A program made the position numbers and the translations under genes. The notes under the pieces were generated by a model. That model had not been told where the DNA came from, searched no databases, and saw only the letters and a program-made list of their open reading frames with translations. Below are positions 14,961 to 23,839 of a stretch of 32,111 nt of DNA, piece by piece. Origin of the DNA: a cf. Phormidesmis sp. LEGE 11477. GTDB lineage: Bacteria > Cyanobacteriota > Cyanobacteriia > Phormidesmidales > Phormidesmidaceae. How positions within the stretch are numbered: position 1 is the first letter of the stretch; every line of letters begins with the position of its first letter. The DNA is taken from NCBI RefSeq assembly GCF_015207105.1, contig NZ_JADEXO010000073.1, forward strand, positions 1 to 32,111, written 5' to 3'.

Positions 14961-17174
14961 ATGAAGAATATTCCCAAGATACTAGTAAAAACTTATCTAA
15001 GACGACAGCCTGTTCATCTAAGACTATCTCGCTTCAACTATTTAAGTCGCTACGGCTGGCTGCAGAATTTGTTAGCCGATTTGAGGCCAGAGTTCTTCTC
15101 GGATTCAGATTTGGTTGAAGAGACGATAGAAGAGCCAGTGGGAAAGGAGTCAGAAGACTTTCTATTGCCGACTATCGGTAGAGAAATTCAGGGCCAGCAA
15201 GGACGTTACAAAGTTCACGGCTATCTTATGAAGAGAGGTAATGGGCACCTTTTTCAAGGCGTACGGGTGAGTTCAAAGCAGCCAGTTGTTGTCAAAGAAT
15301 ATCTGCTACCAACTCAGCTTTTTCGCTCAGATGAGCTGCATCAGATAAGCCGAGCTTTTTTGGATTTTGCTGGCTTTCGCTACCTAGATGAACGAGAGCG
15401 GGATATTAGAATCATTCAACCTTTAGAAGCGATCGCCGATAGCGGAGATCTTGGAGAGGATGATGTGACGCATAGGCGATTTTATTTGATTACGCCTGAG
15501 CAAGATGCTGCTTCGTCGCTAGCGCTGAAGATAAGGGAGCAGTACTTTTTTTCAACTAGTCGTATTAGAACAGTGCTCGCTCAGATTTTGCAGACGCTGT
15601 CTGTGCTACATCAACAGAAAGTGCTGTTACCTTCAGGCGAGATGCGGCTGGGCCTAGTACATGGAAACCTGCAGATAGAAAATACGCTCTGTATAGAAGA
15701 AAACGGTCATCTGTTTATCTATCTAAGTGATTTGCTGCTGTGGGAACAAGTGACTAAAGATCCGGCTGAGGCACTTTTGCAATCAACTGTAGAGCCTAGA
15801 ACAGTTGCGAGAGATCTGAGCGCAGTTGGTCAGATAGGGCATCACTTGATAGAAGCCCGTGCGCTCAGCCAATACCACGCGCTAGTACAAGAGCTAGAAG
15901 ATCCGTTCCTCGATGGTTTTATTCGACAGCTATCGAACCCGGACTCTATTCCGTTTGAGTCAGCCGACGCTGCATGGCAGGCGCTGTTAGCGCTACCTGT
16001 TCCGCTCTCTGATAGCTTGTCGTCCTCTTCTCTTTCTCAAGCACAGCCTAAGAAAAAGCGTCGACTATCTCGTCGGGCGCTGCTTGGAATTGGCGCTGCT
16101 CTAGCGGTCTTGGGCGGGCTAGTTTTGCTACTAGGACCGATTGCTAGGGGGCGAGCAGAGGACGGGGAGGATGCGGTTGATGCCTCAGTCTGTTGCTTGG
16201 CAGAAGTGAGCGCTATTCCTGTAGAACCCTTCAACTATGCAGCAGTTCGAGGCGGGCTGTGGGAGAGCATTTTGCAGCGGCAAGATCTAGGCCAGCGAGG
16301 GCAGTCACTCTCTTCGGCGATCGCACCCCTACTTTCCAACAGCCTAGAAGACAGCGATATCCTAAAACTGGTCACAGACCCCGCAGAGGCGATCGCACAG
16401 ATTCAGTCAGGTGAGGCAGACTTTGCTGTCTTATCACTTACTTCTGCCTTTGAGCTGCCGATTGAGCTAGGGGTGCAGACGATTGCCTACGACGGACTAG
16501 CTGCAGTCGTACCCTTTAGCTATGCCCGCCGAGAAAAAGGCTTGCCTAGCGCGTTGGATGGGACGCTGCCGGTGGAGGCGCTAAGAGATATTTATTTAGG
16601 GTCGGTGGATGATTGGAGAGAAGTCGGTGGCCCTCGCGGTTTAGAAACGTCTGTGTATCTGGCAGATAATCCAGATATTGTTGCTATTTTCGAGCAGCAG
16701 ATTCTCTATCCAGCGACGCTGGCAGATATCTCGGAACCAGGTTCGCTGCTGGGCGCATTTAGGCTGCCGACGCTAGAAATGCTGCGAACAATTATTCGAG
16801 ACTTTGAGCTGCGCCAAGTGGGTAGCTTGGGTATTGCACCGCTCAGTCAAATAATGGGGCAGTGCTCTGTTTATCCGCTGGCAATTAGTGAAGATAACCA
16901 GACAGCCGTTCAGCCGTGGGAAATAGTCAGGACGGGTAAGGCGATTCAACCGACGACTAATCTATGCGATCGCAAAGGGCTCTATCAACCCGATATCAGC
17001 GCCTTTAAATCAGGTAACTATCCACTGACCTATTCTCTTGCTGTTGTCTATCCCCAAGACAATAGTCGCTCACCCATTGGCCAGAAACTAGCCGAATTGT
17101 TGACCACAGACGAAGGCCAGCGCTTACTGAGCGAAGCGGGCTTTGTTCCAATTAGGGAGATTGCTACGCCATGA
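14961..17174 (+). CDS. Pseudokinase - transmembrane - PstS-like binding protein fusion
   Basis: A protein of about 737 residues with three parts. Residues about 75-350 look like a protein-kinase fold: GRYKVHGYLMKRGNGHLFQG as the N-lobe strands, VVVKEYLL with the lysine equivalent of VAIK at about 113, and LVHGNLQIEN where the HRD-type loop has Asn instead of the catalytic Asp; LSDLLLWE replaces DFG. It is thus probably a pseudokinase. An Arg-rich segment and one membrane helix follow (LLGIGAALAVLGGLVLLLG, about 372-393). The extracytoplasmic C-terminus (about 430-735) resembles phosphate-type periplasmic binding proteins: GEADFAVLSLTSAFE, IAYDGLAAVVPFSY, LPVEALRDIYLG..DDWREVGGP. The start is ATG 14961 (a GTG directly precedes it). 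Its stop overlaps the TpsB ATG, so the two are translationally coupled. A sensory role for the secretion system is my inference. Confidence 0.72.
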   Translation: MKNIPKILVKTYLRRQPVHLRLSRFNYLSRYGWLQNLLADLRPEFFSDSDLVEETIEEPVGKESEDFLLPTIGREIQGQQGRYKVHGYLMKRGNGHLFQGVRVSSKQPVVVKEYLLPTQLFRSDELHQISRAFLDFAGFRYLDERERDIRIIQPLEAIADSGDLGEDDVTHRRFYLITPEQDAASSLALKIREQYFFSTSRIRTVLAQILQTLSVLHQQKVLLPSGEMRLGLVHGNLQIENTLCIEENGHLFIYLSDLLLWEQVTKDPAEALLQSTVEPRTVARDLSAVGQIGHHLIEARALSQYHALVQELEDPFLDGFIRQLSNPDSIPFESADAAWQALLALPVPLSDSLSSSSLSQAQPKKKRRLSRRALLGIGAALAVLGGLVLLLGPIARGRAEDGEDAVDASVCCLAEVSAIPVEPFNYAAVRGGLWESILQRQDLGQRGQSLSSAIAPLLSNSLEDSDILKLVTDPAEAIAQIQSGEADFAVLSLTSAFELPIELGVQTIAYDGLAAVVPFSYARREKGLPSALDGTLPVEALRDIYLGSVDDWREVGGPRGLETSVYLADNPDIVAIFEQQILYPATLADISEPGSLLGAFRLPTLEMLRTIIRDFELRQVGSLGIAPLSQIMGQCSVYPLAISEDNQTAVQPWEIVRTGKAIQPTTNLCDRKGLYQPDISAFKSGNYPLTYSLAVVYPQDNSRSPIGQKLAELLTTDEGQRLLSEAGFVPIREIATP

Positions 17175-19792
17175 ATACGCTTGATGCTGCTTCAGTGGCC
17201 CCTGGGGTGAAAAGTACGGTTGCAAACGTTGCTGTAGTAGAGGGTGCCGAAGGCGCAGTGACCGACTCAGCGATGAAGCGGGATGGTGAGTTTGCCAGTA
17301 CGGGCTTGGAATGGAAAGCAATTATAGGCGTTTTGGCATTATTGGGTTTAGTGTCAGTCACGATGCTAGGCTTCTTGAGCTGGCGGCATAGAAGATATGC
17401 GGATAGCGTAATTGTTGAAAGCGTCACAGCTTCGTCCGCTTCGTCTGAGACACCGGAATCTACAGCAGAAGCGCTACCCCGTATTACCCAATCTTCATCT
17501 CGAATTTCTTCAGCGCCTGTGCCCGCTGAGCAAACTATTGAGCAAACTACAAGAAGTCAAAGAGAGAGACTTTCTCAGACGGAAGATCGCGCAGCGCCAC
17601 TGCCATCTTCTACAAAGCAAGGATTTAGACAACCAGGTAGTGACGAAAGTGCTACTAGTTCACCACTTGAAAACGGTGGCGAAGCACTTTCAGCCTCAGC
17701 CGGGGAATCACCATCGCCGCCAACCGCACTACCAGAAAAGGTAGATTTAAGTGCTGTGTTATCACCACCTAGTACGGCGGCACCGGAAGCAAATGATCTG
17801 TCCCAAACTGCTAGCCCTGAATTTAGTGAAACCACCTCATCAATCGACAGTAATCGCTCCGGCAGCGAGCCTACAGCGAACCCACAGCAACAGCTAGAAC
17901 AAATTCCACCGGTTTCTTCTATGCCTGAGAGTGCGGAAGACCAGCCGCCGTCGAGTACTTCCGAGCGTTTCTCGCCTGAAAGTTCAGCCTCCGTGGATGT
18001 AGAAACAGGTGACGTAGAAACAAATGATGCAGAAACAGAAACAGACGCGGCTAGCTCGCTTCTTGGCCAACTTCCTTTTGTAGATCAGGCGATAGACCCG
18101 CCAATAGATCAGCCAACAGATCAGCCAATAGACCCGGCGATCGCCCCCGATGCTAGACCTGAGCAGATTCGAGTAGAGCGGTTTGAAATTGTTGGTAACA
18201 CTGTTTTTGAAGATAGCGAACTGCTGGCGGCAGTTCAGCAATTCCTTAGCGAGCGTCCAACCAGCGATCCGCAAGGCACAGCAATCACTGAGCCGCAGAG
18301 CAGTGACGGCAGCGGCGTTTCGTCTTCACCTAATCCGTTGCTGTCAAATCCGCCGTCAAGTCTATCTACACAGATTCCGTTTCCGATCAATTTGACTAGA
18401 ACAGAGCTAGCCCGAATTGGCGATGTAGTCAGCCAATTCTATATAGAACGAAACTACATCAATTCTGGCGCTTATATTTCAGAAAACGAGCTAGAAGATG
18501 AGACTGTCAGCATTCAGGTCGTTGAAGGCCGCCTGGGCACTGTGAATGTCGACGTGTCGGGGGCAAACAGGTTTAGGCTAAGGCCAAGCTACGTTAGGGA
18601 TCGTTTACAGGCGGCTACTCGCGGTCCGCTCAATCTTGATGAACTGGTAGAAAGCGTTCAGCTACTGGAGCGAGATCCGCTGATTCGCCAGATATCGACG
18701 GAGGTTGCACCAGGGCTAGAAGCTGGTAGCAGTACACTCAACGTCAATGTTGTTCAAGACAGCGGGTTTGATACTAGCTTTTCGACGAGTAACTATAGTT
18801 CTCCTAGCGTCGGTCAGTTTGGCCAGCGGGTGGGACTGAGTCAAGCTAATCTTTTGGGGTTAGGCGATCGCATCAGCGCTAGCTACGAGCGCACCGAAGG
18901 CAGCAGCCGCTGGAACTTTGGCTATAGCATTCCGCTCAATGCCCGTAATGGTACTTTGGGACTGTCCTTTCGCAACGTCGACAGCCGAGTCGTAGAATCT
19001 CCTTTTGACCGACTAGATATTACCTCTGAGTCTCAAACTTACAAGCTGTCTTTTAGACAGCCGCTAGTTCAAACACTGACAGAAGAGTTTGCGCTAAACC
19101 TGAGCGCATACCGCCGCAATAGTGAAGGTCTGTATCTAGAGGCGCTTTTAGGCGAAGCACTGCCTTTACCTGGAAGAGGTAACGACCTTGATGGCCGCTC
19201 TCGAATCACTGCGTTGCGCCTGGGTCAATCGTGGGTAAAACGCTATCCAAAGCAGGTTTTTGCACTAGATTCAGAACTGAGCTTGGGTCTAAACGTGCTC
19301 AATTCAACGACAGTTAGTGACGGGCCAGATAGCCGATTTTTGCGATGGACTGCTCGAAGCTTCTGGACTCGAAGGCTAGGTTCGGATGCTCTGTTTTCTG
19401 TACAAGGTAGGGTGCAATTTGCGGATAGACCCCTAGTGCCTTCTGAACAATTTGGTACGGGCGGGCAGAGTTCGGTTAGAGGCTATCGACCCAACGCGCT
19501 ACTTACTGATAGTGGGTGGTTTCTCTCTTCTGAGCTAAGAGTGCCTGTATTGAAAGTTGCTAGGTGGGATAGTGACCTGCAGGTTGCACCGTTTCTAGAT
19601 TTGGGCGGCGGCTGGGATAGAGATGATTTCGCCACCGATGAAAGAAGTGTGCTGGCAAGTACGGGCTTAGGTCTGATCTGGCAAACGGGAGATGACTTTA
19701 GTGCCAGGGTAGATTGGGCGATTCCGCTGACGGCTACGGAGATATTGCAAGATACAGGATTACAATTTCAGATCAGGTATACGCCTTTCTAA
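17171..19792 (+). CDS. TpsB outer-membrane transporter (ShlB/FhaC/HecB) with membrane anchor and long linker
   Basis: An 873-residue two-partner secretion transporter, far longer than the usual 550-600. Order: a short N-terminal tail, one hydrophobic helix at about 51-71 (IIGVLALLGLVSVTMLGFL) followed by RHRR, then about 260 residues of Ser/Pro/Glu/Gln-rich low complexity, then the POTRA region from about 333 (RVERFEIVGNTVFEDSELL; VSIQVVEGRLGTVNV) with a Ser/Pro-rich insertion near 370-400, a second POTRA-like part around 460-525 (LERDPLIRQISTEV), and the 16-strand beta-barrel from about 530 to 873. The barrel motif VRGYRPNALLTDSGWFLSSE and the terminal Phe are typical. The protein would secrete an FHA-type partner across the outer membrane. 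The N-terminal helix in place of a clear cleavable signal peptide is odd. It is coupled by ATGA to the pseudokinase fusion; the likely cargo gene at 20006 is convergent. Confidence 0.87.
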   Translation: MNTLDAASVAPGVKSTVANVAVVEGAEGAVTDSAMKRDGEFASTGLEWKAIIGVLALLGLVSVTMLGFLSWRHRRYADSVIVESVTASSASSETPESTAEALPRITQSSSRISSAPVPAEQTIEQTTRSQRERLSQTEDRAAPLPSSTKQGFRQPGSDESATSSPLENGGEALSASAGESPSPPTALPEKVDLSAVLSPPSTAAPEANDLSQTASPEFSETTSSIDSNRSGSEPTANPQQQLEQIPPVSSMPESAEDQPPSSTSERFSPESSASVDVETGDVETNDAETETDAASSLLGQLPFVDQAIDPPIDQPTDQPIDPAIAPDARPEQIRVERFEIVGNTVFEDSELLAAVQQFLSERPTSDPQGTAITEPQSSDGSGVSSSPNPLLSNPPSSLSTQIPFPINLTRTELARIGDVVSQFYIERNYINSGAYISENELEDETVSIQVVEGRLGTVNVDVSGANRFRLRPSYVRDRLQAATRGPLNLDELVESVQLLERDPLIRQISTEVAPGLEAGSSTLNVNVVQDSGFDTSFSTSNYSSPSVGQFGQRVGLSQANLLGLGDRISASYERTEGSSRWNFGYSIPLNARNGTLGLSFRNVDSRVVESPFDRLDITSESQTYKLSFRQPLVQTLTEEFALNLSAYRRNSEGLYLEALLGEALPLPGRGNDLDGRSRITALRLGQSWVKRYPKQVFALDSELSLGLNVLNSTTVSDGPDSRFLRWTARSFWTRRLGSDALFSVQGRVQFADRPLVPSEQFGTGGQSSVRGYRPNALLTDSGWFLSSELRVPVLKVARWDSDLQVAPFLDLGGGWDRDDFATDERSVLASTGLGLIWQTGDDFSARVDWAIPLTATEILQDTGLQFQIRYTPF

Positions 19793-19902
19793 GGTCCCAT
19801 CCTGATTGCTTCTCCCTTGGATAAGACTATCGGACAATTCGAAATCTTATAGGACGCTATCAGTAACGCTTTCAGAAAACTGTCGTAACCTTCCCTTTGA
19901 TT

Positions 19903-19918
19903 GCAATACAAATATTGC
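19903..19918. terminator. Weak bidirectional hairpin between tpsB and tpsA-type genes
   Basis: GCAATA (19903-19908) and TATTGC (19913-19918) form a perfect six-base stem with a CAAA loop in the 213-base convergent gap. There is no strong T-run on either side, so it is at best a weak terminator. Nothing else is visible in this gap. Confidence 0.3.
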
Positions 19919-20005
19919 CAGACCCATGAAAAGAAGCCTTATGGAATAATTGCGCCAGGATTAACCAAAGGATAGCTCGGACTGTGAGGAAAAATGTGGC
20001 GCTGC

Positions 20006-23000
20006 CTAACTATGACACGGCAGAGAAGCTCGGTTTAAACCCTCTGCTGCGACCTCGGAGCGCGCAACTAAAACAATGCTCCCACTAGCTGTGCGGATCC
20101 AATGCTGAGCTTCAACGATTGGCGCTTTGATATCAGCTACTTCGACATTGGCACGGTTGCTGACTATCGAGTTCGAGTCAGCACTGTCCGACTCGAACGG
20201 CGCAATGTCTTGCCAGACCATATCGGCACTCAGCGGATCCGCTGGATTCGTCGGCAGTCCACCTCGTCCTGTCGCCACAAAGCTATTCGTGCGTGAGTTA
20301 CGAGCGCGGCACCCCTGCGCTAAGGGCGGAACAGCAGTATCGGTTGGCAGCTCTATCTCGGTTTGCACAGCTTCGGGGTTGAGTTCGTTGACTACGACCG
20401 TGCCGCTGCTACCAAATCGAGAGCTAGCGGTGATATCGCTCTCTGGCGTATCGAGTACATCCGGGCGAAAGACTATACCAAAAAGGCTACGCGCTGTAAT
20501 ATCCACGTTTCCACCATCGCCTTCAAAGGCATTCGCACGAATATCACTGTTTTCGCTGGGGACTGCAACAACAAAACCCTCACTGATATCGAGCGCGATA
20601 TTGCCACCATTGCCACCTGTTCTTGCGGTGCCTGCTTCTGTGGTGATTAAGCTACCGTTTTTGAGTAGTAACAGGTCTTGTAGATTGAAGGTGAGGTTCC
20701 CTCCATTACTGCTGAACGTAGTGGCGCTAATGCGGCTGTTGTTCAGGGAAAGCGAATTGGCATCGAGTGCAATATTACCCCCTGATGCTTCTCCTGCGGA
20801 ATCAACGGCAATGTTTCCGCTGTTTCGCAGTGCGATCTCGGCGGCGTCGATATTGATATTGCCACCTGCACCCGTTGAGCCAGCTTCTGTACTTGACTCG
20901 ATAGTGCTGTTATCAATCGTCAATTGTTCAGACAGTCGAAAAACGATGTTGCCCCCGTCCCCGCTACCGCTAGTAGAAGCAGAGACGCGAACGCCATCCG
21001 AGAAAGTGAGGCTTTGCGCTTCGGCAGTGATATCGCCAGCGTCACCAGCTTCACTAGTTTCAACTGCTAGCTCACCAGGACCACTGACTGTAATCGCATC
21101 AGGAGCCTTCAGAATCAGGTTGCCACCGTCCCCGCTACCGCTAGTCGAGGCAGAGACACGCGATCCGGCAGCTAGCCTGATCGCTAGATTTGAATCGCTT
21201 TGATAGGGCTGTAGGGTTAGCTGACCGCCGGGAGAGCGTCCTTGAGTTTCGGCAAAAACGCCGACTGTACCCGCTAGGTTCATTTGGTTGGCGCTGAGGG
21301 TGACGCTGCCGCCTGCGGGGTTAGTCGCCGTCTCGCTGGAAGTGGCGGTGATTCTAGCGGTTTCTGATAGAACAAAGTTAGGCGTATTAATCTCGATATC
21401 ACCAGGTCTGCCCGCACCGCCAGCCTCGACGGAAATGATAGGGGCAAAGTCTTGCACGCCTTCGCCTAGAAAGACGGACTCGCTGGCGTTGATGGTGATG
21501 CTGCCGCCGTTACCTGCGTTTGTTGTTTCGGCGAGGATGCGATCGCCCTCCCCTAACCTTAAGTGAGCGGCTTCAATCAGAATATTACCGGCAGCTCCAC
21601 TACTATTGGCGTTGCTACTAATCGTACTGTTATCAAAGATAATCTTTTGACCGAGACTGGCAATGTGAATGTCACCGGCCTCCCTGCTGCCGTTAGCATC
21701 TCCTGTGATACCAACATTAGCTAGTGAAATATCGCCAATGCTGGTAATAGATGTGCCGCCAGCTTGTCCTACATTGCTGAGGTCTATTGTAAAAGTGTCA
21801 GATGGGAAATTAGGATTCACAAGTTCAACCTGACCACTTGTCGTTATTTGCAAGTTTTCCACTGTCAAGCTGCCGTAGGGATTGTGAATGCTGACGTTAC
21901 CAGATTCACCAGAATTCGAGATTGTAAATAGCTCTAAGCCAGATATGCTAGACGCTCGAAGTGTAATGTCGCCGCCTTCTCCTGATTGGCTCTTTGAGAG
22001 CGAAGAAGAAATCAACTGAGTATCATTTCCGAGAATGTGGCCTTCGTTAGTCGAGATTGAGATGCTACCTCCGTAACCAGTGTTTGGGCTATAACTGGTG
22101 TCGTCATAATAGATAGCAGCTGCAGTAGAAGACCGAATCGGTGCCTCTAAAATAATATCGCCGGAAATTGAAGAAATAGAAATGTTTCCTCCATCTCCAG
22201 CATCAGCATAGGCTGTATAGTTACGGGCTCGTAGAGAACCGCGACTGGTAATATTACCAGAGTCCGAAGCAATAGAAATTTCTCCACTGTTGCCACTAGA
22301 ACCGACAGTCGAAGCAGAAGAGACATTTAGCGAAGCTTCTGTTGTGATATTGCCTGATTCCGAACGAACAGAAATGGTGCCTCCATCGCCGCTATCGCCG
22401 TATGCATTAGCTTCAGCGCTAAGGATTCCCTCAGTAGTGATATCACCAGAGATAGAAGAAATGTTGATTTCTCCAGCAGCACTATTACCGCTTGCAGAAT
22501 TACCGAAAGCAGATACCAGTAAAGGCTTCCTAATAGTGATATCACCAGAGTTAGAAGAGATTGTAATTGTGCCACCGTTTGCGTTATTTCTAACCCACGC
22601 CGACAAATAACTTTGAGTAGTGATATCACCTGAAGTTGAAGAGATAGAGATTCTGCCGCCATTCCCACTATCACCGTATGAGAACGAGGATAAGGAAGAA
22701 TCTATGTTTCCTTGAGTCGTAATATCGCCAGAAATTGAGGAGATAACGATTGCGCCGCCATCAGCGCCCTCTGAGCTGGAAGTGTCGATATTGTTCACAG
22801 TAATATCAGAACGACCAGCATCTTCGCCTACGGTCCGTAAAATGACCGCCTGGCCGCTTGCTAGCAAGTCTTCATCTGAGCCCGTCCCATCTGCAGTTAG
22901 CACTGTGTTCGGTCCCGTTGCAGTAATATCTCCGGTATCGATACTACCTGCAGCCTCTACCTTCAGGGCCCCGCCGACATAATCACTTAGCGTCACGCTG

Positions 23001-23704
23001 CCTGTTGCAAATACTAGTAAGCCACTGTTGTTTGTAATCTCTTCAGCCTGTAGCGTTACATCGCCGCCAGCCTCCAGCTTCCCTTCTAGCTGAAGTTGAT
23101 TGCCTAGCAGCGATAGGTCTTGTCCGGTTGCTAGCGTACCTGTACTAGTAATATCTGCTTGGGCTGTGTCATTGAGTTGAATACCTAGTGGTACGCTGAT
23201 ACTCAGCAGCGACGTATTTCCTGGCAATGCACTAAACTCGCTACTGTTTGCGAACGCAAAGCTGTTAGCGGCGCTAGCCGTAAACGAACCGGGAATATCT
23301 AACTGTGCTTCTGGGCCAAACAGAATACCGTTCGGGTTTATCAAGAACAGATTTGCCGTACCATCAACGCCTAATAGTCCATCAATAGTCGAGAGATTGT
23401 TGCCGGTGACGCGGCTGAAAATATTGTTGATCTCACGAGGGCTAGCGAAGTAGACAGACTCGCCTGCATCTATGTTGAAGTCGCTGAAGCTGTGGAAGAG
23501 ATTTTGGCCTCGCGCTGCGCCGCCTTCAATCAGCCGAACTGAATTGTTATTGACGACACCGTTGCTAAGGGTGGAAGTTTCTGTGCCTAGGGTGCTGTCA
23601 GGAATGAGCTGAGCAGAGGCGATCGCACCATCAAAGACCACGCAGCCGCTAGTCACAGCGCCTAACAGATAGCTAAGACATCTTCGAACAGGTGAGTTAG
23701 TCAA
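20006..23704 (-). CDS. TpsA two-partner secretion exoprotein with FHA N-terminal domain
   Basis: A 1232-residue secreted beta-helix protein. The N-terminus has a signal-like stretch (CLSYLLGAVTSGCVVFDGAIASAQ), then the haemagglutination-activity (TPS) domain from about 35 to 150, with SVYFASPREINNIFSRVTG, NLFLINPNGILFGP and ASAANSFAF, the canonical NPNG(I)..GP motif. From about 270 to 600 there are tandem SSISGDITT-type repeats of about 32-35 residues, followed by more degenerate Gly/Asn/Ser-rich rungs. The C-terminus has the cyanobacterial ending with a GCRARNS Cys and a GRGGLPTNPADPL segment, finishing with a Cys in LPCHS. The start is a TTG preceded by AGAGGA about ten bases upstream; no ATG lies in the right place. 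The partner is presumably the TpsB at 17171, arranged convergently instead of in the usual operon. Confidence 0.88.
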   Translation of the reverse strand: MTNSPVRRCLSYLLGAVTSGCVVFDGAIASAQLIPDSTLGTETSTLSNGVVNNNSVRLIEGGAARGQNLFHSFSDFNIDAGESVYFASPREINNIFSRVTGNNLSTIDGLLGVDGTANLFLINPNGILFGPEAQLDIPGSFTASAANSFAFANSSEFSALPGNTSLLSISVPLGIQLNDTAQADITSTGTLATGQDLSLLGNQLQLEGKLEAGGDVTLQAEEITNNSGLLVFATGSVTLSDYVGGALKVEAAGSIDTGDITATGPNTVLTADGTGSDEDLLASGQAVILRTVGEDAGRSDITVNNIDTSSSEGADGGAIVISSISGDITTQGNIDSSLSSFSYGDSGNGGRISISSTSGDITTQSYLSAWVRNNANGGTITISSNSGDITIRKPLLVSAFGNSASGNSAAGEINISSISGDITTEGILSAEANAYGDSGDGGTISVRSESGNITTEASLNVSSASTVGSSGNSGEISIASDSGNITSRGSLRARNYTAYADAGDGGNISISSISGDIILEAPIRSSTAAAIYYDDTSYSPNTGYGGSISISTNEGHILGNDTQLISSSLSKSQSGEGGDITLRASSISGLELFTISNSGESGNVSIHNPYGSLTVENLQITTSGQVELVNPNFPSDTFTIDLSNVGQAGGTSITSIGDISLANVGITGDANGSREAGDIHIASLGQKIIFDNSTISSNANSSGAAGNILIEAAHLRLGEGDRILAETTNAGNGGSITINASESVFLGEGVQDFAPIISVEAGGAGRPGDIEINTPNFVLSETARITATSSETATNPAGGSVTLSANQMNLAGTVGVFAETQGRSPGGQLTLQPYQSDSNLAIRLAAGSRVSASTSGSGDGGNLILKAPDAITVSGPGELAVETSEAGDAGDITAEAQSLTFSDGVRVSASTSGSGDGGNIVFRLSEQLTIDNSTIESSTEAGSTGAGGNINIDAAEIALRNSGNIAVDSAGEASGGNIALDANSLSLNNSRISATTFSSNGGNLTFNLQDLLLLKNGSLITTEAGTARTGGNGGNIALDISEGFVVAVPSENSDIRANAFEGDGGNVDITARSLFGIVFRPDVLDTPESDITASSRFGSSGTVVVNELNPEAVQTEIELPTDTAVPPLAQGCRARNSRTNSFVATGRGGLPTNPADPLSADMVWQDIAPFESDSADSNSIVSNRANVEVADIKAPIVEAQHWIRTASGSIVLVARSEVAAEGLNRASLPCHS

Positions 23705-23725
23705 CTTTTCTATCCTCTACGCTCT

Positions 23726-23755
23726 GTTATAGCCATATTGCTAGCACTATCACAA
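23726..23755 (-). promoter_or_regulatory. Candidate promoter for the TpsA gene
   Basis: On the minus strand TTGTGA (23755-23750) and TATAAC (23731-23726) are 18 bases apart, with the -10 matching five of six consensus positions. It lies just upstream of the AGAGGA ribosome-binding site and the TTG start at 23704. Confidence 0.4.
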
Positions 23756-23839
23756 GATGGCTAGTGGGCTAGCTTAGAGCATACCGCGTTCTATCGACCT
23801 CTCAATTTGAGAGCCGTCCTTTTTATGATGCCAGTAGTC

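Noticed and set aside
20127-21203. Plus-strand frame opposite the TpsA gene
   Set aside because: Low-complexity Ser/Pro/Ala/Val antisense of a Gly/Ser/Asn-rich repeat gene; no ribosome-binding site or recognisable domain.
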